Positions 1 to 5,558 of a stretch of DNA of 6,829 nucleotides are shown in pieces. The stretch comes from an uncultured Caryophanales bacterium. GTDB lineage: Bacteria > Bacillota_I > Bacilli_A > RFN20 > CAG-288. The notes below the pieces were generated by a model. It was not told the origin of the DNA. It did no database searches and was given only the letters and a program-made list of their open reading frames with translations. The position numbers and the translations under genes were made by a program. Every line of letters begins with the position of its first letter. The stretch's first letter is position 1. The stretch covers positions 1 to 6,829 of the forward strand of contig CALBLI010000061.1 in the NCBI GenBank assembly GCA_937896065.1, given 5' to 3'.

Positions 1-10
1 CTAACACTGC

Positions 11-53
11 TTATTATTATCATCATATTATTTAATAATATTATTAATAATAA
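11..53. repeat. A/T-only trinucleotide tract with inverted repeats, upstream of dnaN
   Basis: Apart from two C residues this stretch is pure A/T and is built from TTA/ATT/AAT/TAA triplets. Two structures are visible: TTATTATTA at 11-19 is the exact reverse complement of TAATAATAA at 45-53, and 32-47 is a perfect 16-base palindrome centred on AATATT. Such a tract melts easily, and the position just before dnaN is where some Bacillota have part of their replication origin (the dnaA-dnaN gap). However, no DnaA box (TTATNCACA) is present in the visible 117 bases, and dnaA itself is not in the window. It could equally be the A/U-rich tail of the preceding gene's terminator region. The repeats are seen; a role as an unwinding element is speculation. 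Confidence 0.5.
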
Positions 54-80
54 AAGACTTCCTAATTGACATGTATTTGC

Positions 81-109
81 TTTATTAAAAAAGGCTAAAA
101 TGATATAAT
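81..109 (+). promoter_or_regulatory. Probable sigma-A promoter for dnaN (extended -10)
   Basis: A perfect -10 hexamer TATAAT lies at 104-109, preceded by TG at 101-102 with one base between, giving the extended -10 form TGATATAAT. At 17 bases spacing the -35 position (81-86) reads TTTATT, a weak match, which an extended -10 tolerates. A perfect TTGACA at 66-71 is 32 bases from this -10 and so does not pair with it. Transcription would begin near 115-117, giving a leader of about 20 bases before the dnaN ATG. No operator or riboswitch is evident. The promoter implies that dnaN and the two genes behind it can be transcribed independently of whatever lies upstream. Confidence 0.75.
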
Positions 110-119
110 TTTTATGTTT

Positions 120-126
120 GAGGGAG
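120..126 (+). promoter_or_regulatory. Ribosome binding site that fixes the dnaN start
   Basis: GAGGGAG is a strong Shine-Dalgarno match ending 9 bases before the ATG at 136. An in-frame TTG at 118 would extend the protein by six residues, but this site overlaps it, and the TTG lies almost at the predicted transcription start. The ATG at 136 is therefore the real start. Confidence 0.85.
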
Positions 127-135
127 ATAAAATAT

Positions 136-1293
136 ATGAAATTTATTATATCTAGAAATATCTTGTTACAAGAATTAAATATCTTAAATAAAATAGTACC
201 ATCAGTATCTGCTAATCCAGTATTAATGATGATTTATTTTAATGTTAAAGAGGATTCTATAATATTAAAAGCAAGTGATGGAAATATCTCTTGTAGCATG
301 AATTTAAAAGCAACAGATGATAAAAATAAAACTATTATTAAAGATATTGAAGAAGGTGAATTTTTAGTGAGTGCTAAATACTTATTTGATATGCTTTCTA
401 AATTGGAAGATGAATTTGTAAACTTCAATATGGTTGATTCAAACTTTTTAAGTATTTATGATAGTTCAACTGATTTTAATATTGTTACAAGAGAAGCAGC
501 CGAATTTCCTGAATTAGATTTTAATGTTGATCCTGATAGTCAATCATTTCATATAAAATCTTCAGAATTGAAACTGTTATTTGATAAGACTTCTTTTGCA
601 GTTGCAACTAAATCAACAAAGGATATGTTTTATGGAATCAATATTTCTGCTAAAGATGGTAAATTATATTTCTTAGCAACTGATTCATTTAGAATGGCAA
701 GATATGCTATTCCTAATAAAAGTGAAAAAGCTGAATTTAAATTTACATGTCCAATAAAAGCTTTAAATGTTGTTTCTAATTTAGTAAAAAATCAAGAAGT
801 TGAAATTATTTTTGATGAGAAACAAGCTTTATTTAAAACTGATGATTTAATTCTTTCAACTAGGCTTTATATTGGTGATTTTCCTTCGCCTGAAAGACTT
901 ATTCCATCTTCATTTGACTATTCAATAACCTTTGATAGTGATTCTTTCTTAAAATCGGTAGGCAGAGTTGTTATTTTAGCTTCACTTGATGGAAAACAAC
1001 CAACATGTAAATTAACAATATCAAGAGAAACAGGAGTAACTTTATCAAGCTATTCAGAAGGTAATGGTGATTCAAAAGATAATTTATCTAATTGTGAATA
1101 TAAATTACCTGATAATGAAGATGTGTTTGAAATAGGAATTAACACTGATTATGTTCAACAAGCTATAAAGGCACTTGATAGTAAGAAAGCAACACTTGTT
1201 TTTACTTCACCTATTAGAATGTTCATGGCTAAAAATGATGATCCAGATAACATTCAAATACTTACTCCAATCAGAATAACTAGTTCAAAATAA
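136..1293 (+). CDS. dnaN: DNA polymerase III beta sliding clamp
   Basis: DnaN forms the ring-shaped homodimer that encircles DNA and tethers DNA polymerase III and other clamp-binding proteins. From the ATG at 136 the product is 385 residues, close to the usual 365-380, and begins MKFIISRNILLQEL, the typical N-terminus of the first of three clamp folds. Family marks are visible in order: an ATDSFRMA segment near 181-188 (family ATDsHRLA), GDFPSPERLIP at 247-257 (family G-x-[FY]-P-x-x-x-x-[LI]-I-P), an SSYSEGNGDS loop near 304-313 (family S-x-x-x-E-x-G), the third-domain segment FEIGINTDYVQQAIKAL near 331-347, and TPIR at 377-380. TPIR matches the C-terminal P-[MVI]-R that lines the hydrophobic protein-binding pocket, and five residues follow it. 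The first gene of a tight cluster, it has its own extended -10 promoter. The following gene begins 19 bases downstream. It has no tryptophan and no sign of damage. The assignment is secure from the motifs and length. Confidence 0.97.
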   Translation: MKFIISRNILLQELNILNKIVPSVSANPVLMMIYFNVKEDSIILKASDGNISCSMNLKATDDKNKTIIKDIEEGEFLVSAKYLFDMLSKLEDEFVNFNMVDSNFLSIYDSSTDFNIVTREAAEFPELDFNVDPDSQSFHIKSSELKLLFDKTSFAVATKSTKDMFYGINISAKDGKLYFLATDSFRMARYAIPNKSEKAEFKFTCPIKALNVVSNLVKNQEVEIIFDEKQALFKTDDLILSTRLYIGDFPSPERLIPSSFDYSITFDSDSFLKSVGRVVILASLDGKQPTCKLTISRETGVTLSSYSEGNGDSKDNLSNCEYKLPDNEDVFEIGINTDYVQQAIKALDSKKATLVFTSPIRMFMAKNDDPDNIQILTPIRITSSK

Positions 1294-1312
1294 TTATATT
1301 GAGGAACATACT

Positions 1313-4300
1313 ATGAATAAAGAAGAAGCATTAAAACTATGGGATGAACTCTATTTAGAAGAAGAGAAAGCATATGATTATGCTTCTCATCCTATGAAGA
1401 GAGAAGATTATGAAAATAAAGATAGTCTTTATGGTTGGACCATTGATTTAAAGCAACCAGTTTTAACTGCTGGAAAAACAGCAATTAATAACTTTATTCC
1501 ATCTAGTATTGTTACCAAAAACATCAGAGAAAATAAGACCAGTTTTAAAATTGGTAAATTTTTATTTGAAGTTAGGAAAGGAAAAATATATGGTCAATAT
1601 GACATATATGATATAACAAATAAAAATGAACCATTAAATATGGAACCTTCAGATGAAAATCAAGATCCTGAATACAATCGTAAAAGAAGAGAAACTATTT
1701 TAGGTAGAAAACTTCCTCATATAGACTTAAATGAAAATAAAATTGAAGAAAAAACAATAGTTGATGAAAATAAAATTGAAGAAAACAAAGAAGAAAAGCT
1801 ACAAAATATAAATAATGAAATTGAAAAAGAAAATAGATATGAAAATATAGAAGATACTGAAAGATTGATTGATGAAGAACTTAAAACTTTAAGATTAAAT
1901 GAAAAGATTGAAGAAGAAGGATATAAACCAACTGAAGAAGAAATTAAAATAATTAATGAACATGAATCATTTTTTAATTCATATGAAGAAACAGAGCCAG
2001 AACCAATTCTAGAAGAAAAATCAGAAGAAAAAGATGATTCTAATTTTGAATTTTATGAAGTAATTAATCAAGAATTAATCAAAGAAACTATTGAAGAAAA
2101 AGAAATAGAGCCACCAGTTTATGAAAAAATAAATGATGAGCAAATAGTAGAAGAGATTCAAAACAAAGAAGAATTTGAAGACATACCTAATAAAAATAAA
2201 GTAGAAGAAGATATTGATGATACTGCTTTTGATTTTTATGAAGTTATTAATTCACAATCAGTAATTCAAGAAATTAATGAAGAAAAAATAGATAATAAAA
2301 TTGAACAGAAAGAAAATAATGATAGTGTTGAAGTAATAAGTGAAAAGAAAGAAGAAAAAGAAGCTAAATCTAAAGAAGAAAATAATTTTATTGAAGAAGA
2401 AATAATAGAAGAAATAAATGAAAAAGAATTGCTTGAAGAAGATAAAGAAAAAGATTGTTTTGATTGTGTCAAAATTCAAGATGTAAAAAATGAAAATCAA
2501 AAATTGTTAAATAAAATAAATGATTTAAATGCATCTAATAATAATTTAGTTACTGCTAATAAAGAATTTATTGATGAGAACAATAGATTGAAAAATGAAT
2601 TAACTAATAATTTAAAAACTGATAATGATAATTTTGAAAAATTAAAAGATGAAGTTCAAACTAAAATAAATGAAATTAATAGTAAAGACAATGAAATTAG
2701 AAATCTAAGCGATAGTAATAGTAGACTTATTGAACAGAATAATTTATGTAAAGAAAATGAGTCTTTAAAAAATATTGAAATTGACAATCTTAAAGATGAA
2801 ATAGAGGCATACAAATGTGAAATTAAAAATTTAGAAAAGCAAATTGATAACACTGTAAACGAAAAAAATAAAAGTGATGATAAAGTAGAATCTAATGAAA
2901 TAATTGATGCTGCTAAAATCAACTTAGAAGATGAATTAAATGCTTATAAAGAAGAAAAAGAAAATTTAGAAAATAAAGTTAAACAATTAGAAGATGAATT
3001 AAATGACTTAAAAGAGAGAGATCAATCAAAACTGAAATATGATGAAGAAGTAGATAATAAAAATCATTTTCAAATGAGTGAATTAGAAGAAGAAAACAAA
3101 TCACTTAATAATAAAGTTAAAGAGTTGGAATTATCAAATGAAAAAAATAAAGATAAATTGGAAGATATTTCAATTATCTTTTTAAATTTAAAAGATGAAC
3201 TTCTTGGTTATAAAGAAGAAAAAGAAAATTTAATTAGTGAGAATAAGAAACTTTTAAATGAAATTGAGAATATTAAAAATAAAGATAATATCAATGTTGG
3301 CAATAATGATGATTTGATAAGTGAAAACAAAAAATTAAAAGAAAGTAACAATAAATTAATTGATGATATCAACAATCTAAAATCAGCTAACAATAATTTA
3401 GTTACTGCTAATAAAGAATTTGTTGAAGAAATAAATAATATTAAAGAAGATAAAAATAATTTAGATGATAAATTAGAAAGTAATGAAGAAATAGAAAACC
3501 TTCAAGAAGAAATTAAAATTCTTGAAAATGAAATTGTTGATTTAAAAAATAAAAATCAAGAATTAGAAAGAACTAAAGAAAATTTATTAATGGCTAATAA
3601 AGAGTTTTTGAAAGATAATGAAAAATTAAAAGTAAATCAAACTATTGTTAATAAGGAAATACACGTAAGTGATAAAGAAGAAACTATTTTAGAAGATAAC
3701 ATAGCTTTAGTAAATACAAATAGGCTCCTTGAAAAAGAAAATAAAGTATTATCAGATTTGAAAGAAAAAAATGAAATTACAATCAATGAACTTAGAGTAG
3801 CCTTAGATGAATATTTAAATAAAGAAAATGTTCAAGAAAATCTTGAAAATGATAATGCTAGCAAAGAAGCTAAAATCAATGATTTAAAAAGACAATTAGA
3901 TGAAGAAAAAAGTAGACCTGTTGAAAAAGAAATCATTGAAAAAATAGTTTATGATGATAGTGCTTATTTAGAGAATCTTTATATAGTCAACGGTGGAGAC
4001 AATGAAAAGTATGAAGAATTTAAAGAACTTTATAAAGATATTTATAAAGAGAATGATGATAAAAAGATAATTGATGCTTTAAGAAAAAATCCTGAATTTA
4101 TTAAAAGACCTGTCATTATTAATAAAGTAATTCCAGTCGATAATAGTGATGTTATCAAAACAAATGAAAGCTTAGTTGAAGCTAATAGACAGTTTGTTGA
4201 AGAGAATAAGAGATTAAAAGAAAGCGTAAAAAATAAAGAGAATGCTTTAAATGATGATTATATTCTTACAAAGAATTCACTTTTGAAATCAGTACAAGAC

Positions 4301-5545
4301 TTCTTACATGAGAATAGAAAATTGAAGAAAAAATTGGAAGATTTTAAAGTTCAAAATAATAATATAGTGTCTCTTCAAGATGAAAATGACAGATTGATGG
4401 AAGAAAATAATACTATAAAAGAAAAAGTTAAGGATCTTGAAGAAATCAAAAACTCGATTGCAAATCAAAACGAAAGTTATAAAGATTCAGCTGATAAGAT
4501 TGAAGAATTAGAAAATAAAAATAATGAATTAAATAATAAATATAATTCATTATTAAATGATTATTCTAATTTGAAAAAAGAGATGCCCATAAAAGATGCA
4601 GAAGAGGAGAAAGCTGAAGAATATTTTAAATTAAAATTTGGCCAAGAAACAGTTGAAGCAGTAGACTTTGCTGGCAATTATATAAGAAGTGGTTACTATA
4701 GCAACCACAATTCTAAGTTTGGTTATTTATACCGTCTTTACGATGAAAATAAAGAAGATACTTTAGACAATATATTGGTTGCATCAATTGATTCTATAAA
4801 TAATTATAAGAAGGATGAACCATTTACTGTTAATAGTAAAACATTTAGAGTTATTTATGATGATGAAAATAAACCTAGCATAGTATCAGATGATTATTTA
4901 GCTGATCCTAATTCATTTGTAAATGCCATCAGTTATGCTGAGAATACATATAACAAGACTGTTTCGCTAATTTATGTCTTAATAAGATTTAAAGGTTGTG
5001 ATGGAAACGAAATGAATATAAATAATGAAAAAATATTCTTAAATCTTATTTGCTCGGTCACTAGAAACAATTATAAAAAGTATTTAATAGATATTAGACA
5101 TGAAAAGCATTCATTATTTATAACATTTGATGGTACAGATAAAGATTCATATGAGGAATGTTTAAAATATGTGACACTAATCAACTCTTATAGAAGATCA
5201 TTCTATCAAAGAGGAATGATTGATGCAGTTATTGTTTTAGACAAGATATATGTTCCACAAATGTATGTTTATAATGGTTTCAATTCATTATTAGTCACAA
5301 GCAAAGATTTCAATATGAAAGCTGTACAATTTGAACTTATACAATCAGAAGTTGTTTCTTCTAATATCCGTACAACAGTTCATATTGGGTCAAATATAAT
5401 TAGTGACGGATTAGACTTATCAAATAAAAATTTACATAATTCAAATTTAATATCAAATGAATTTATAAATATTCAAGGTGAAGACTATATTGACACTGAT
5501 AAGAACTATTTTGTTGAATATAGATACTTGCTTTGGAAAGATTAA
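1313..5545 (+). CDS. Giant coiled-coil protein with related HNH-like domains at both ends; function unknown
   Basis: I do not recognise this 1410-residue protein as a named family. A GAGGA site at 1301-1305 supports the ATG at 1313, 19 bases after dnaN. Regions: residues 6-93, small globular domain; 134-390, disordered Glu/Lys/Ile/Asn-rich acidic linker; a CxxC (382-385) at the linker/coil border; about 393-868 and 945-1092, coiled coil with clear heptads (for example hydrophobics at 538, 542, 545, 552, 556, 559, 563, 566); 868-945, a Pro-flanked non-coiled break; 1095-1410, C-terminal globular region. Residues 1101-1190 look like a second copy of the N-terminal domain, and both resemble catalytically degraded HNH nucleases. 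There is no signal peptide, membrane segment or Walker A site, so it is probably cytosolic and not an SMC/Rad50-type ATPase. The coding strand is extremely A/purine-rich in the linker and coil. A role as a scaffold or DNA-associated rod is inferred only from architecture and its place after dnaN. That it is a real gene is near certain; its function is unknown. Confidence 0.95.
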   Translation: MNKEEALKLWDELYLEEEKAYDYASHPMKREDYENKDSLYGWTIDLKQPVLTAGKTAINNFIPSSIVTKNIRENKTSFKIGKFLFEVRKGKIYGQYDIYDITNKNEPLNMEPSDENQDPEYNRKRRETILGRKLPHIDLNENKIEEKTIVDENKIEENKEEKLQNINNEIEKENRYENIEDTERLIDEELKTLRLNEKIEEEGYKPTEEEIKIINEHESFFNSYEETEPEPILEEKSEEKDDSNFEFYEVINQELIKETIEEKEIEPPVYEKINDEQIVEEIQNKEEFEDIPNKNKVEEDIDDTAFDFYEVINSQSVIQEINEEKIDNKIEQKENNDSVEVISEKKEEKEAKSKEENNFIEEEIIEEINEKELLEEDKEKDCFDCVKIQDVKNENQKLLNKINDLNASNNNLVTANKEFIDENNRLKNELTNNLKTDNDNFEKLKDEVQTKINEINSKDNEIRNLSDSNSRLIEQNNLCKENESLKNIEIDNLKDEIEAYKCEIKNLEKQIDNTVNEKNKSDDKVESNEIIDAAKINLEDELNAYKEEKENLENKVKQLEDELNDLKERDQSKLKYDEEVDNKNHFQMSELEEENKSLNNKVKELELSNEKNKDKLEDISIIFLNLKDELLGYKEEKENLISENKKLLNEIENIKNKDNINVGNNDDLISENKKLKESNNKLIDDINNLKSANNNLVTANKEFVEEINNIKEDKNNLDDKLESNEEIENLQEEIKILENEIVDLKNKNQELERTKENLLMANKEFLKDNEKLKVNQTIVNKEIHVSDKEETILEDNIALVNTNRLLEKENKVLSDLKEKNEITINELRVALDEYLNKENVQENLENDNASKEAKINDLKRQLDEEKSRPVEKEIIEKIVYDDSAYLENLYIVNGGDNEKYEEFKELYKDIYKENDDKKIIDALRKNPEFIKRPVIINKVIPVDNSDVIKTNESLVEANRQFVEENKRLKESVKNKENALNDDYILTKNSLLKSVQDFLHENRKLKKKLEDFKVQNNNIVSLQDENDRLMEENNTIKEKVKDLEEIKNSIANQNESYKDSADKIEELENKNNELNNKYNSLLNDYSNLKKEMPIKDAEEEKAEEYFKLKFGQETVEAVDFAGNYIRSGYYSNHNSKFGYLYRLYDENKEDTLDNILVASIDSINNYKKDEPFTVNSKTFRVIYDDENKPSIVSDDYLADPNSFVNAISYAENTYNKTVSLIYVLIRFKGCDGNEMNINNEKIFLNLICSVTRNNYKKYLIDIRHEKHSLFITFDGTDKDSYEECLKYVTLINSYRRSFYQRGMIDAVIVLDKIYVPQMYVYNGFNSLLVTSKDFNMKAVQFELIQSEVVSSNIRTTVHIGSNIISDGLDLSNKNLHNSNLISNEFINIQGEDYIDTDKNYFVEYRYLLWKD
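1328..1591 (+). other. N-terminal domain, degenerate HNH-like (residues 6-93 of the giant protein)
   Basis: This segment reads as a compact domain: A-x-x-L-W near 6-10, AYDYAS at 20-25, a Y-x-N-x-x-S-x-Y-G-W run at 33-42, then I-D-L at 44-46, P49, A-G-K-T at 53-56, N60-F61, T68, K75, and F78-K-x-G-K-x-x-F-E-V to residue 87. From memory, small Bacillota/phage HNH endonucleases share this order: F/Y-G-W-N-x-D-H-x-x-P, then G-G-x-T, N-L, C-H, T-N-x-x-K and N-G-K-x-F. Here the His after Asp45 is Leu46, and the C-H pair is S64-S65, so metal binding and cleavage should be lost while the fold may remain. The similarity is by eye and has not been searched. Confidence 0.5.
1712..2482 (+). other. Acidic disordered linker (residues 134-390 of the giant protein)
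   Basis: This is a long run dominated by Glu, Lys, Asn and Ile with few aromatics except in a short repeated motif. F-[ED]-F-Y-E-V-I-N occurs at residues 245-252 and 306-313, each preceded by Asp-Asp and followed about 10 residues later by another Glu-rich patch. A weaker relative, V-Y-E-K-I-N, sits at 269-274. An isolated Cys-Phe-Asp-Cys at 382-385 marks the end of the linker, just before the coiled coil. The composition predicts disorder. The duplicated aromatic motif looks like a short binding peptide, but its partner is unknown. Confidence 0.65.
2540..2569 (+). repeat. 30-base direct repeat, copy 1 (coiled-coil LVTANKEF motif)
   Basis: These 30 bases are identical to 3392-3421, 852 bases downstream in the same reading frame. 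They encode NNLVTANKEF at residues 410-419. The spacing of 284 codons is not a multiple of seven, so this is a repeated motif and not a simple heptad run. Exact DNA identity in a fast-drifting coiled coil suggests recent internal duplication or gene conversion. Confidence 0.85.
2944..2968 (+). repeat. 25-base direct repeat, copy 1 (YKEEKENL motif)
   Basis: These 25 bases are identical to 3208-3232 in the same frame, 264 bases (88 codons) apart. They encode the YKEEKENL core at residues 545-552, inside a wider L-x-D-E-L-x-[AG]-Y-K unit. A more diverged protein copy lies at residues 493-507. Part of the identity could reflect low-complexity A-rich coding. Confidence 0.75.
3208..3232 (+). repeat. 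25-base direct repeat, copy 2 (YKEEKENL motif)
   Basis: Identical in all 25 bases to 2944-2968, encoding YKEEKENL at residues 633-640 within L-K-D-E-L-L-G-Y-K. The preceding codons match at the protein level but not exactly in DNA. Confidence 0.75.
3392..3421 (+). repeat. 30-base direct repeat, copy 2 (coiled-coil LVTANKEF motif)
   Basis: Identical in all 30 bases to 2540-2569, encoding residues 694-703. Bases on both sides differ, so the identity is bounded. Diverged protein-level copies of the motif follow at residues 758-769, 799-810 and 954-965. Confidence 0.85.
4613..4882 (+). other. C-terminal copy of the HNH-like domain (residues 1101-1190 of the giant protein)
   Basis: Residues 1111-1142 align without gaps to 15-46 of the same protein: A1116/A20, D1118/D22, F1119/Y23, A1120/A24, Y1129/Y33, N1131/N35, S1134/S38, F1136/Y40, G1137/G41, Y1138/W42, L1142/L46. 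After a three-residue shorter loop, 1153-1180 align without gaps to 60-87: N1153/N60, S1158/S65, I1159/I66, N1163/N70, F1171/F78, V1173/I80, F1178/F85, V1180/V87. The N-S-K-T-F-R-V end (1174-1180) also resembles the N-G-K-x-F-E-[VI] of small HNH proteins. The nuclease Asp-His pair is replaced here by R1141-L1142, so catalysis is not expected. The internal pairing is stronger than the HNH link. Confidence 0.55.
4898..5542 (+). other. Unrecognised C-terminal globular region (residues 1196-1410 of the giant protein)
   Basis: About 215 residues follow the second HNH-like copy and have no counterpart at the N-terminus. The composition changes sharply from the coiled coil: aromatic and β-branched residues return, with alternating hydrophobic strands such as VSLIYVLIRF (1217-1226), FLNLICSV (1242-1249), YLIDIR (1257-1262), SLFITFDG (1267-1274) and DAVIVLDKIYV (1304-1314), and helices between them, for example around 1276-1296. 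This suggests an α/β fold. I see no known catalytic or nucleotide-binding motif. The last residues are YRYLLWKD. Function unknown. Confidence 0.6.
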
Positions 5546-5558
5546 ATAGAGGTAAAAT

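Noticed and set aside
1..10. Possible 3' end of dnaA at the left edge.
   Set aside because: Stops occur at once (TAA at 2-4) and too few codons are visible to identify any gene.
118..135. TTG start at 118 giving a dnaN product six residues longer.
   Set aside because: The strong GAGGGAG ribosome binding site overlaps it and is correctly spaced for the ATG at 136; standard clamps begin M-K-F/M-x-F.
1460..1486. Possible Walker A (P-loop) in V-L-T-A-G-K-T at residues 50-56 of the giant protein, which would make it an SMC/Rad50-like ATPase.
   Set aside because: The first Gly of G-x-x-x-x-G-K-[ST] is missing (Pro49 lies at that position), there is no Walker B or signature motif at the C-terminus, and the segment fits the HNH-like G-G-x-T loop better.
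2258..3393. Several minus-strand open frames of 61-88 codons opposite the linker and coiled coil.
   Set aside because: They are Phe/Ile/Ser/Leu-rich mirror images of the A- and G-rich coding strand (GAA/AAA read backwards as TTC/TTT), without ribosome binding sites or plausible protein composition.
1712..4590. The long A-rich repetitive region as a mobile element, CRISPR array or tandem-repeat locus.
   Set aside because: It is one continuous open frame with heptad-patterned coding; the repeats are in frame, irregularly spaced and lack palindromes or target-site duplications.
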